Below are positions 8,246 through 14,789 of a stretch of DNA of 35,473 nt, piece by piece. Source of the stretch: Moraxellaceae bacterium (GTDB lineage: Bacteria; Pseudomonadota; Gammaproteobacteria; Burkholderiales; Rhodocyclaceae); assembly GCA_031119205.1 (NCBI GenBank), contig JAVHYF010000036.1, positions 1 through 35,473 of the forward strand. Direction: 5' to 3'. Position numbers and translations under genes: made by a program. Position 1 is the stretch's first letter, and every line of letters starts with the position of its first letter. Under the pieces are notes generated by a model. The model saw nothing but the letters and a program-made list of their open reading frames with translations, ran no database searches and was not told the DNA's origin.

Positions 8246-8272
8246 ATACGGAGCACCCCAGGCAACGGATGC
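8246..8272 (-). promoter_or_regulatory. Possible ECF-type promoter for the COG4315-type gene
   Basis: On the minus strand GCATCC (8267-8272) and CCGTAT (8246-8251) are 15 bp apart. A similar element, GCATCC-N15-TTCAAT, lies just upstream of the sigma factor gene (9733-9759). The shared GCATCC resembles the -35 element reported for SigK-type sigma factors, so this could be the target of the neighbouring sigma factor. This is a pattern seen in two sites only. Confidence 0.35.
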
Positions 8273-8380
8273 AGCCTGGATGCAGATTTCGGTACAGACG
8301 AATGGGCAGGCGTCGCTACGGATCGCGAGACGCAGATCCTGGGGGAGAAAAAGGGAAGGCAGGAGGAAGACGTGAGGCTC

Positions 8381-8398
8381 GCGACGGCTAGCCGTCGC
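8381..8398 (-). terminator. 18-bp perfect palindrome after the anti-sigma gene
   Basis: GCGACGGCT-AGCCGTCGC lies 7 bp after the stop of the anti-sigma gene. As RNA it gives a 7-bp stem with a CTAG loop. No T run follows at once; a pyrimidine-rich stretch (opposite the purine run 8341-8359) follows about 20 nt later on the minus strand. It is probably a transcript end of the sigma/anti-sigma operon. Confidence 0.45.
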
Positions 8399-8404
8399 AG
8401 CCAC

Positions 8405-9145
8405 TCACCACAGCTTGGCGCAGTGCCCCTGCAGCAGGAAGTCACCCGGCGTGTCGCCTGGCGAAGCCGGCGCATCCTGCACCGTGATGCCGAGACGCGG
8501 CACGTTGGACAGCAGGCGCTCGGCGGTATCGGGCATGTCGAAGCCTCCCCTGCCCTGCGCGGGCACCACACCGAGCGGGATCGGTGCCAGCGGCTGGCCG
8601 TTGGCGTCCTGCGGCAGCGCCCACAGCTGCAGCACCTTGCCGGCGGGCACGTCGATGGGGCGCAGGATCTTGAGCGTCACCCGCTTGCCGTGACGGGTGG
8701 AGCTCGCCAGCACCGTCGGCCGGCTTTCGGCATCCAGCAGCAGGCCGACGTAACTCTGGGGCAAGGCCTGTTCGCGCTCGGCCCCCGCATCCAGCGTGGT
8801 GAACACTTCCGGCATGCCGCGCACCAGACCAAGCGTCACGGCAACGCCGAGGATGACGCCACAGGCAACGCCCAACACCGGCTTGAGCCATTGCCACAGG
8901 GATTTCCTGCGCACCTGCGGGGCGATGCGCGCCTCGATGCCGCGCCACACGCGGGGCGACGGCGGCTCCGCCGGCACGCTGACGGCCAGCGTCGCCAGGC
9001 GCCGCTCCCAGGTTCTCACGGCGTCGCGCGCGAGGTCCGAACTGGCGAGCAGACGGCGGAAGCGGCGCAGCGCCGGGCCACGCAAGGTGCCCAGCGCGTA
9101 CTCGCTCGCCAGCCGGTCCATCAGCTCGCGCCGCTCGTAGTTCAC
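8405..9145 (-). CDS. RskA-type anti-sigma factor
   Basis: A 246-residue protein. Residues 1-80 form the cytoplasmic sigma-binding part (LASEYALGTLRGPALRRFRRLL, the usual anti-sigma zinc-less helical motif of this family); a transmembrane helix spans about 87-109; the rest is a periplasmic RskA-like domain with the typical LQLWALPQDANGQPLAPIPLGVV segment near its middle. It should hold the upstream ECF sigma factor at the membrane until a signal releases it. The chosen start is GTG at 9145: GGAGG lies 7 nt upstream and the GTGA overlaps the sigma gene's stop by 3 bases, implying translational coupling. Release mechanism and signal are not visible. Confidence 0.88.
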   Translation of the reverse strand: MNYERRELMDRLASEYALGTLRGPALRRFRRLLASSDLARDAVRTWERRLATLAVSVPAEPPSPRVWRGIEARIAPQVRRKSLWQWLKPVLGVACGVILGVAVTLGLVRGMPEVFTTLDAGAEREQALPQSYVGLLLDAESRPTVLASSTRHGKRVTLKILRPIDVPAGKVLQLWALPQDANGQPLAPIPLGVVPAQGRGGFDMPDTAERLLSNVPRLGITVQDAPASPGDTPGDFLLQGHCAKLW

Positions 9146-9717
9146 CCCTGTGCCTCCAGGCAACGTTTCAGACGCTCCAGCCCGCGCCGCACCCAGGCCT
9201 TCACCGAGCCCAGCGGCGCCGCCATGCGCTCCGCCACTTCGCTATGCGACAGGCCGTGGTAGTAGGCCAGCGCAAGGCTCTGGCGATGGCTGGCCTCCAG
9301 GCGGTCCATGCAGCTGCGGATCGCCAGGGCTTCGACCGCCTCGCCCAGCAAGCCCAGCGGGTCGGGGCGATCGTCCTCGATGTCCAGCACGCGGCCTTCG
9401 TCGTCCTCCGGCAATGCCGTTTCGTAGCGGTGACTGGCGCTGCGCACCACATCCAGCGCCTTGTTACGCACGATGCTGATCAGCCAGGTCATCGGCTGGC
9501 CAGCCACCGCGCGGTAGTCGCCGGCACGGTGCCAGACGCTGACGAAAGCATCCTGCAAGACGTCTTCGGCCAGATCGCGCCGGTTCAAGATACGGAGCGC
9601 AACGCCGAACAGATGCGCCGAACTCATTTCGTACACGCGACGCAGCGCCGCGCGGTCACCCAGGGCGACGCGTGCGAGCTGATCGGCGAGAACGGTGGAG
9701 TCGGTGGAGGCGCTCAT
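9142..9717 (-). CDS. ECF-family RNA polymerase sigma factor (SigK-like)
   Basis: A 191-residue sigma factor. Region 2 lies at about residues 25-95 (DLAEDVLQDAFVSVWHRAGDY, the core-binding helix, then PMTWLISIVRNKALDVVR), and region 4 at about 130-185 (HRQSLALAYYHGLSHSEVAERM...SVKAWVRRGLERL, a helix-turn-helix for the -35 element). The length and the partner RskA-type anti-sigma factor point to the SigK-like group. It is the first gene of a two-gene operon. A GCATCC element upstream (9754-9759) may mark autoregulation. The COG4315-type secreted protein downstream is a probable target. Confidence 0.92.
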   Translation of the reverse strand: MSASTDSTVLADQLARVALGDRAALRRVYEMSSAHLFGVALRILNRRDLAEDVLQDAFVSVWHRAGDYRAVAGQPMTWLISIVRNKALDVVRSASHRYETALPEDDEGRVLDIEDDRPDPLGLLGEAVEALAIRSCMDRLEASHRQSLALAYYHGLSHSEVAERMAAPLGSVKAWVRRGLERLKRCLEAQG

Positions 9718-9732
9718 CGGGAAACTTCAGGA

Positions 9733-9759
9733 ATTGAAGTTGATGATAGCGCCGGATGC
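9733..9759 (-). promoter_or_regulatory. Possible autoregulated promoter of the ECF sigma gene
   Basis: Minus-strand GCATCC (9754-9759), 15 bp, TTCAAT (9733-9738). Start of transcription would be near 9726, giving a leader of only about 9 nt before the ATG at 9717. It shares the -35-like hexamer and spacer length with the element at 8246-8272. Confidence 0.35.
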
Positions 9760-9784
9760 TGATCAATGCCTGTAAGGAAAATGC

Positions 9785-9820
9785 TCACCGCCCGTGTCAT
9801 CGATCATGAACGGGCGGTGA
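9785..9820 (-). terminator. Terminator of the His/Asp/Arg-rich protein gene
   Basis: An 11-bp perfect stem (9785-9795 with 9810-9820, TCACCGCCCGT/ACGGGCGGTGA) whose loop can form four more pairs (TCAT/ATGA). On the minus strand it is followed by GCATTTTCC. It lies 42 bp after the stop at 9863 and just before the sigma gene promoter. Confidence 0.8.
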
Positions 9821-9862
9821 GTGGCTGCGGCACGCAGCGAAGGAAGCGGGGTTGCGTCAGGC

Positions 9863-10228
9863 TCAGCGGATGGGGATCACGATCGGCGGGATGCTGATGC
9901 CGATGGTGACGCCGGGCGGGCGGTGGTAGATCGGCGCCGGACCGCCATACACGGGGTACGGATACACCACCGGCGGGCCGTGGCGGATCACGGTGCGCTC
10001 CACGACACGCGGGCCATGGTAGTGGTGATGGCGGTCATGGTGACGCGACTCCTTCCAGTGGCGGCGGTCGTCGCGGCGGTCATACCTGTCGTGACGATCA
10101 TGGCGGTCATGACGGTCGTAGCGGTCATGGTGGCGGCCACGATGGTCGTCGGCCAACGCGAGTTCCGGTGCTGCGACCACGCCGAAGGCCAGAGCCACAC
10201 CGGCCAGTTTGCTCATCAGCTTCTGCAT
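9863..10228 (-). CDS. Secreted His/Asp/Arg-rich low-complexity protein
   Basis: A 121-residue protein with a signal peptide (MQKLMSKLAGVALAFGVVAAPELALA). The mature part begins with repeats of an HDR/YDR unit (about residues 28-65), then a His-rich HHDRHHHYHG stretch, and ends with a Pro/Ile-rich tail (GVTIGISIPPIVIPIR). The DNA shows the repeat at 10030-10145 as reiterated CGGTCATGAC-like units. It is likely periplasmic; the His/Asp density suggests metal binding but no family is recognised. The start at 10228 has AGGAGAC 5-8 nt upstream. The reading frame runs on upstream to 10348, which is not supported by a ribosome-binding site. Its neighbour downstream is the ECF sigma operon, separated by a terminator. 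Confidence 0.75.
   Translation of the reverse strand: MQKLMSKLAGVALAFGVVAAPELALADDHRGRHHDRYDRHDRHDRHDRYDRRDDRRHWKESRHHDRHHHYHGPRVVERTVIRHGPPVVYPYPVYGGPAPIYHRPPGVTIGISIPPIVIPIR
10030..10145. repeat. Short degenerate tandem repeats in the HDR-rich gene
   Basis: Reiterated 9-12-bp units around CGGTCATG(A/G)CGG encode the DRHDRHDR run. Copy number may vary between strains. The repeats stay in frame because the units are multiples of three. Confidence 0.6.
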
Positions 10229-10354
10229 TCTTCGTCTCCTGGGGCTCAACGCCTTGCGGCATTGCATGGAGTGAAGACTAGAAGCGACCGGTATTGGGGG
10301 GTGTGAGCGTTTGTAAGCAAATGCTAGCCACACCGGACCAGCATGCATGTCTGC

Positions 10355-10681
10355 TCAGTGCAGCGTGGCCTCGGCACCACGCCAGGCGATGTCCAGCGCG
10401 GTGACCTGCCGCCCCAGCACCGTCACCGTGCCCGGCAGGCGGTTGTCGCCCGTGTCGCTGTACTCGAAGGCGTAGACGCGCTGCAACAGCAGGCGGCCCT
10501 CCTCGTTGCGCATGAAGCGCTGGCTGCGCAGCGCCACGCTGTCGTCGAGGAACTGCAGGCCATCGCGCGCGCAGGCACGTCGCGCGGCGGACACGCCGGC
10601 CTCGCGGGCGCGCAGGCCATCCATGACGTACCAGGCGAGAGCGGCCAGCACGGCCAGGAAGATGAGTGCGGTGAAATCCAT
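10355..10681 (-). CDS. DUF3301 family membrane protein
   Basis: A 108-residue protein with an N-terminal hydrophobic segment (TALIFLAVLAALAWYV, residues 4-19) followed by a soluble part with ACARDGLQFLDDSVAL and FEYSDTGDNRLPGTVTVLGRQV, the signature of the DUF3301 family. It is probably anchored in the inner membrane with an unknown role. It is the last gene of a four-gene minus-strand operon, 52 bp after the EamA transporter gene. Confidence 0.85.
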   Translation of the reverse strand: MDFTALIFLAVLAALAWYVMDGLRAREAGVSAARRACARDGLQFLDDSVALRSQRFMRNEEGRLLLQRVYAFEYSDTGDNRLPGTVTVLGRQVTALDIAWRGAEATLH

Positions 10682-10733
10682 GGCGGCGAGGATACCCCAG
10701 GCAGCTGGCCACGCCCTGCGCAGGGCAGCACGC

Positions 10734-11663
10734 TCAGCCGCGCTGGAAGGCCCTCACGCCGGCCACCACCCCGGCCACCAGCAAGGCCGCACCGGCCAGC
10801 GCCATCCACCCCGGCACCTCGCCGCGCCACAGGAAAGCGTAGGCCATCGCAGCCAGCGTCTCGAAGACGATCAGCTGGCCGACCAGCGCGGTCGGCAGCA
10901 ACTGGCTGGCGCGGTTCCACAGCAGGGTGCCCAGCCAGGACGCCAGCAGGCCGATGGCCAGCATCAGCCCCACGAACAATTCCGGGCGCGGCCCCAGCGG
11001 CGCGTCGAAGGCCGGGCCGTCATGCCACCAGGCGGCCAGCACGAAGCCGATGAGCGCCAGCGGCAAGGTGGCCACGCCCTGCGCCGTGGCCCAGGTTCCG
11101 GAGCCCAGTTGCGGGTGTGCGCGCAGCCAAGCGGAGTTGCGCAGCGGGTACCAGGTCCAGCACACCACGGCGCCGATCGCCAGCAACACGCCCGACGCCA
11201 GATTGCCTTCCGGCAGGCTGCCCGATTGCTGCTCATGCAGTTGCACCAACACGATGCCGGCCGCGATGACCAGCAGTGAAGGCAGTAGCTTGCGCCAGGG
11301 CAGCGTGGCTTCATGGAAGTTGGAGCACACCGCGATCACCACCGGCAGCGTGCCGATGATGACCGCCGGCAACGGCGTGTCGATCAACTGGATGGAGGCC
11401 GCCAGACACAGGTTGTAGGCAATGTTGCCGACCGCCGCGAGCTCGAAGGCACGCAACCAGTCCTGCCGGTTCATTAGCGCGATGCGACTGCTGTAACGCC
11501 AGGCCAGCGGCAGGCAGATGAGCCCGAAGGCGACATGGCGGGCACAGGCCAGCATCGCGGCCGGGTAGTCGTGCAGGATCACCGGTGCGATGAACACCAG
11601 CCCCCAGGCGAGGCCGGCGCCGAGCGCACAGGCCACACCGACGAAGAAAGGATGGCGGGTCAC
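10734..11663 (-). CDS. EamA-type DMT family transporter (second copy)
   Basis: A 309-residue membrane protein with about ten hydrophobic helices arranged as two EamA repeats, the drug/metabolite transporter fold. Helix 1 starts at residue 8 (VGVACALGAGLAWGLVFIAP) and the second half starts near residue 155 with a helix containing ASGVLLAIGAVVCWTWYPL. The likely role is inner-membrane export of a metabolite or amino acid; the substrate cannot be read from sequence. Its ATG overlaps the stop of the pseudouridine synthase gene (ATGA), so the two are translationally coupled. It is only distantly similar to the EamA protein two genes upstream, so the two are not a recent duplication. Confidence 0.88.
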   Translation of the reverse strand: MTRHPFFVGVACALGAGLAWGLVFIAPVILHDYPAAMLACARHVAFGLICLPLAWRYSSRIALMNRQDWLRAFELAAVGNIAYNLCLAASIQLIDTPLPAVIIGTLPVVIAVCSNFHEATLPWRKLLPSLLVIAAGIVLVQLHEQQSGSLPEGNLASGVLLAIGAVVCWTWYPLRNSAWLRAHPQLGSGTWATAQGVATLPLALIGFVLAAWWHDGPAFDAPLGPRPELFVGLMLAIGLLASWLGTLLWNRASQLLPTALVGQLIVFETLAAMAYAFLWRGEVPGWMALAGAALLVAGVVAGVRAFQRG

Positions 11664-12439
11664 GCTTCGTCGCCCGCGTCTGCGGCGGAGGTCGACACAG
11701 ACTCTGGCGCCACAGGGTCCGGCATCCGCCAGATCGGCCAGGCGAGTTGCCAGGGCGCGCCGATCTCCTGCAGGCGAGCCTGCAAGGTGGCATCGACAAA
11801 GGCACTGCCTTCGTCCGGCGGAACGGTCCAGTTCAGGGACTCACCGCGCCACAGCAGGCGCAGCGTCCACGCATGCAGGTAGCCACGATCCGCCTCTGCG
11901 CCGCCGTAGCGGGCGTCACCCAGGATGGGACTACCCAGGCTTTTCAACGCGACGCGGATCTGGTGGGTGCGGCCGGTGCGTGGCCGCACGACGAACAGCC
12001 TGCGCCCCTCGCCCAGCCCGTAGCTGAAGAACTGCGTCACTGCGAAGGGGCCTACACCTTGTTCCTGCCCTTGCCCCCGCTCCTGCCCCTGCCCGGCAAC
12101 CAGACGCCAGTTGCCGCCCCGCCCCTTCTCCATGTGGCCCTTCACCCAGCCCTGGGTCTTGGCGGGTTTGCGTGCCGACAGCGCGAGGTAGTACTTCTCC
12201 ACCTGTGCGCTGGCGAACTGCGTGGACAGTTCGCGCGCTGCTTCCGCGTCCGTCGCGCACAGCACGAGGCCCGAGGTGATGCGGTCCAGCCGGTGCACCG
12301 CGTGCAGGCTGTCGACACCGCTGGCCGCACGCGCAGCCGCCATGAAGCCGCTCTCGCCCCCTTCGGCATGGAAGCTCATGCCGGCCGGTTTGGCGAACAC
12401 GATCAGGCCGGCATGGCGGGCAACGACGCGAACGCTCAC
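11660..12439 (-). CDS. RluA-family pseudouridine synthase
   Basis: A 259-residue enzyme that isomerises uridine in RNA to pseudouridine. The catalytic motif HRLDRITSG (residues 49-57, nucleophile Asp52) and the later GRTHQIRV segment are those of the RluA family. It lacks an S4 domain and belongs to the shorter, uncharacterised RluA-like group; the RNA target is unknown. Between them is a low-complexity insertion AGQGQERGQGQEQG (encoded near 12058-12100). The start is GTG at 12439, overlapping the stop of the upstream transporter (GTGA); the reading frame continues further upstream only as a shadow. It overlaps the next transporter's ATG at its 3' end. Confidence 0.9.
   Translation of the reverse strand: MSVRVVARHAGLIVFAKPAGMSFHAEGGESGFMAAARAASGVDSLHAVHRLDRITSGLVLCATDAEAARELSTQFASAQVEKYYLALSARKPAKTQGWVKGHMEKGRGGNWRLVAGQGQERGQGQEQGVGPFAVTQFFSYGLGEGRRLFVVRPRTGRTHQIRVALKSLGSPILGDARYGGAEADRGYLHAWTLRLLWRGESLNWTVPPDEGSAFVDATLQARLQEIGAPWQLAWPIWRMPDPVAPESVSTSAADAGDEA
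12058..12100. repeat. C/T-rich degenerate hexamer repeat in the pseudouridine synthase gene
   Basis: On the plus strand the stretch repeats CCTGCCC-like hexamers (CCTGCCCTTGCCC, CTCCTGCCCCTGCCC). It encodes the Gly-Gln-Glu-rich insertion. Length changes in sixes would keep the reading frame. Confidence 0.6.
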
Positions 12440-13380
12440 GAGTGCGCCACGTCTTCCTTCGTGTCCTTCACGCGAGTCACCATCCAGATGCCGCCGCAGA
12501 CCAGCACCAGGGCGACGACGTTCTTCCATTCGAGGATGGACTCGTTGAGGAACAGTGCGGACAGCACCGCGCCGAACACCGGCACCAGGAAGTTGAATAC
12601 GGTCACCAGACCGACGCGGTTGTACTTGAGCAGCAGGCTCCACAGCGCGAAGGCAGCGGACGACAGCACCACCATGTAGGCCATCAGGCTGCTGGACGCC
12701 CAGGTCCATCCTTCAAGATGACCGCCGAACGCGTAACCCACCACCGTCAGCACCACGCCACCGATGAACAGCTGGTGCCCGGTCATGACGACGGAATCGA
12801 TGCGCTGTGACAGCCGCTTGCCGTAGATGGACGCCGCCGACAGCACGAAGGCGGCGATCACCACAAAGCCCTCGCCCAGCAGGGTGAAGTGGAAGTCCAG
12901 CAGATCCGGACTGAAGTTCACCACCATGACGCCGGCGAAGCCGACCAGACAGCCGATCGCTTTGGCGTAGGTCAGACGGTCGTTGTGGTAGATGAAATGC
13001 GCCAGCAACACCGAGAAGAAGGTGCCGGTGGCGTTCATGATCGAGCCCTTCACGCCCGTGGTGTAGGCAAGCCCGACGTAGAAGAAGACGTACTGGATGG
13101 CGGTCTGGGTCAGGCCCAGTACGCCGATGCCGCGCCAGTCGCGTGCCGACAGTGCGAACAGCGGCTTGCGCTGGAGGGCCGCCAGCACCATCAGCAGCAG
13201 GCCCGCGAACACGAAACGATAGCCCGCGAAGACCATTTTGGAAGGAATGTCCTGGGCAGCGATGCCGAACATCTCGTAGCCATTCTTGATGGCCGGATAG
13301 GCGCTGCCCCACAGGAAACAGCACAGGGTGGCGAGCAGGAAGACGGTCTTGCGATTGGTATAGAACTGCTGACTATTCAC
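12436..13380 (-). CDS. EamA-type DMT family transporter
   Basis: A 314-residue inner-membrane protein with about ten transmembrane helices in two EamA repeats. The first repeat begins TVFLLATLCCFLWGSAYPAIK (from residue 12), with the GxAYP pattern common in the family, and the second begins near residue 164 (GEGFVVIAAFVLSAASIYGKR). It is a probable metabolite exporter with unknown substrate. It is the first gene of the coupled operon that continues with the pseudouridine synthase (overlapping stop/start), a second EamA transporter and a DUF3301 protein. Its upstream region (13381-13566) is shared with the divergent toxin-antitoxin operon. Confidence 0.88.
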   Translation of the reverse strand: MNSQQFYTNRKTVFLLATLCCFLWGSAYPAIKNGYEMFGIAAQDIPSKMVFAGYRFVFAGLLLMVLAALQRKPLFALSARDWRGIGVLGLTQTAIQYVFFYVGLAYTTGVKGSIMNATGTFFSVLLAHFIYHNDRLTYAKAIGCLVGFAGVMVVNFSPDLLDFHFTLLGEGFVVIAAFVLSAASIYGKRLSQRIDSVVMTGHQLFIGGVVLTVVGYAFGGHLEGWTWASSSLMAYMVVLSSAAFALWSLLLKYNRVGLVTVFNFLVPVFGAVLSALFLNESILEWKNVVALVLVCGGIWMVTRVKDTKEDVAHS

Positions 13381-13489
13381 GGATACAAGGCTCGAATGGC
13401 CGGAACTACAGGAGGGCCGAGCTTAGCCGGAAAGCCTTGCCGAATCCTTGAGACAAAGCCATCCGTCATCGAACACACCCGAACAAAAG

Positions 13490-13517
13490 TTGCAAAAGCA
13501 ACAAATAAATCCATAAT
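13490..13517 (+). promoter_or_regulatory. Putative sigma70 promoter of the toxin-antitoxin operon
   Basis: TTGCAA (13490-13495) and CATAAT (13512-13517) with a 16-bp spacer in an AT-rich stretch that contrasts with the GC-rich surroundings. The -35 box lies inside a small palindrome GTTGC-AAAA-GCAAC (13489-13502). Start of transcription would be near 13524, upstream of the palindromic operator. Confidence 0.5.
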
Positions 13518-13536
13518 GCGGATATAGCACACTACT

Positions 13537-13553
13537 GACACATTTCATGTGTC
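13537..13553. promoter_or_regulatory. Palindromic operator of the toxin-antitoxin operon
   Basis: GACACAT-TTC-ATGTGTC, a perfect 7-3-7 inverted repeat, lies between the putative -10 box and the antitoxin ATG at 13567. Xre-type antitoxins repress their own operons by binding such palindromes, so this is the natural candidate. The role is inferred from position and symmetry. Confidence 0.55.
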
Positions 13554-13566
13554 CCGGGAAGCCGCC

Positions 13567-13926
13567 ATGAGTGCCCTGCCGCAAACCCTCCCCGACCCCA
13601 CCCAGGTCCTCGCCACCGCCTTGCTCAATGCCGGGCGCGAACTCGGCCTGACGCAGAACGAGCTGGCCAGCATCATCGGCCGCGAACGTACAGTCTTCGC
13701 CCGCCGCGGCATCGATCCCGCTACCAAGGCCGGCGAGCTGGCGCTGCTGCTGATCCGCGCCTACCGCTCGCTGTTCGTGCTGGTCGGCGGTGACAACGCG
13801 CAGATGAAACACTGGATGCACACCCCCAACCTGCACACCGGCGGCACGCCCGCGGAACAGGTACATAGCGTGCAGGGCCTGATCCGCGTCGTCGAATACC
13901 TCGACGCCATGCGCGGCAAGGTCTGA
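13567..13926 (+). CDS. Xre/MbcA/ParS-type antitoxin (DUF2384)
   Basis: A 119-residue protein that should neutralise the RES toxin encoded directly downstream. Residues 20-60 form an Xre-like helix-turn-helix (AGRELGLTQNELASIIGRERTVFARRG). The C-terminal part is the toxin-binding domain: KHWMHTPNLHTGGTPAEQVHSVQGLIRVVEYLDAMRG contains the W..PN..L.G.P pattern of MbcA/ParS antitoxins. It probably also represses the operon through the palindrome just upstream. ATG 13567 has GGGAAG about 6 nt upstream; an in-frame GTG at 13549 lies within the palindrome and is less likely. The toxin start follows 21 bp after its stop. Confidence 0.9.
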   Translation: MSALPQTLPDPTQVLATALLNAGRELGLTQNELASIIGRERTVFARRGIDPATKAGELALLLIRAYRSLFVLVGGDNAQMKHWMHTPNLHTGGTPAEQVHSVQGLIRVVEYLDAMRGKV

Positions 13927-13947
13927 GCGCTAACTCCTCACAATCCC

Positions 13948-14709
13948 ATGTCCGATACCAAGGCCCTGCTGGCCTGTCTGGCCGAGGCACGCCCGGTCCT
14001 GCTCGGCGGCACCGCCTGGCGCCTGGTCGAAAGCCAGGAGCAGATCGCCACCAACCGACTGGTGGCCAACCTTGCCGAACAGGCCCTGCTGGAACAGATG
14101 CTGGAAACCAGCAAGCCGCGCGCGCCTGCCGACACCGCCCGGCTGCACTACCTGCTGGCCACGCCTTTCCGCTACCCGCCCCTGCCCTGGGGCTCGCGCT
14201 TCGGTGGCCGCAGCCAGCCCGGCCTGTTCTACGCCTCGCGCGGCGTGGGCACGGTGCTCGCGGAATCCGCTTACTACCGCCTGCTCTTCCTCGCCGGCAT
14301 GAGCGTCGCGCCACAGGGCGCGCTGACCACCCAGCACACGCTGTTCTCCATGACGATCCGCAGTGAAAAGGGGCTACGCCTGCAGGCTTCGCCCTTCGAC
14401 GCCCATCTCACCAGCCTGACCGATCCGGGTGACTACCGTGCCAGCCGGGCGCTGGGCAGCGCCATGCGCGAAGCAGGCATCGAGGCCTTCGAGTTCGTCT
14501 CCGCCCGTGATCCGGAGCGCGGCCTCAACATCGCGCTGTTCACCCCACTTGCCTTGAGCCATGATCGCCCCGATCTGACCCAGCAATGGTTATGCGAAAC
14601 CACGGCTGCCACCGTGAGGTTTTACCACCAGCCCAGCGCCAGCCTGTGGCAATTTGATGCGGTGCACTTCACGGTCGCCGGTCGATTGCCGCAGGCAGAA
14701 GATGCGTAA
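13948..14709 (+). CDS. RES-domain toxin (NAD+ phosphorylase/glycohydrolase family)
   Basis: A 253-residue RES-domain protein. Characterised RES toxins of MbcT/ParT type degrade or transfer from NAD+ and stop growth. The family's conserved Arg, Glu and Ser are represented by the WRLVES and SRFGGRSQPG segments, LFYASRGVGTVLAESAYYR (about residues 94-111, with the Glu at 106), and LNIALFTPLALS near residue 208. It is longer than the minimal domain, with an N-terminal region of about 70 residues of helical character. It is cotranscribed with the antitoxin. No clear Shine-Dalgarno precedes its ATG, which fits low toxin output. A strong palindrome begins one base after its stop codon. Confidence 0.9.
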   Translation: MSDTKALLACLAEARPVLLGGTAWRLVESQEQIATNRLVANLAEQALLEQMLETSKPRAPADTARLHYLLATPFRYPPLPWGSRFGGRSQPGLFYASRGVGTVLAESAYYRLLFLAGMSVAPQGALTTQHTLFSMTIRSEKGLRLQASPFDAHLTSLTDPGDYRASRALGSAMREAGIEAFEFVSARDPERGLNIALFTPLALSHDRPDLTQQWLCETTAATVRFYHQPSASLWQFDAVHFTVAGRLPQAEDA

Positions 14710-14732
14710 GCCGGTATACCGCGTATACCGGC
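14710..14732. promoter_or_regulatory. 23-bp palindrome between toxin gene and next gene
   Basis: GCCGGTATAC-CGC-GTATACCGGC is a perfect 10-3-10 inverted repeat starting at the base after the toxin stop codon. There is no T run, so it is not a standard terminator. It could be a regulator's operator for the gene that starts near 14790, or a transcript-end hairpin. Confidence 0.55.
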
Positions 14733-14789
14733 AGCGTGATGCGCGATAGTGCGTCGCACAAAAAACTCCAGAATTTGACTAAGCTAGGA

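Noticed and set aside
10021-10145. CRISPR-like repeat array
   Set aside because: The units are 9-12 bp, degenerate, without spacers, and lie inside a coding region where they encode the HDR run.
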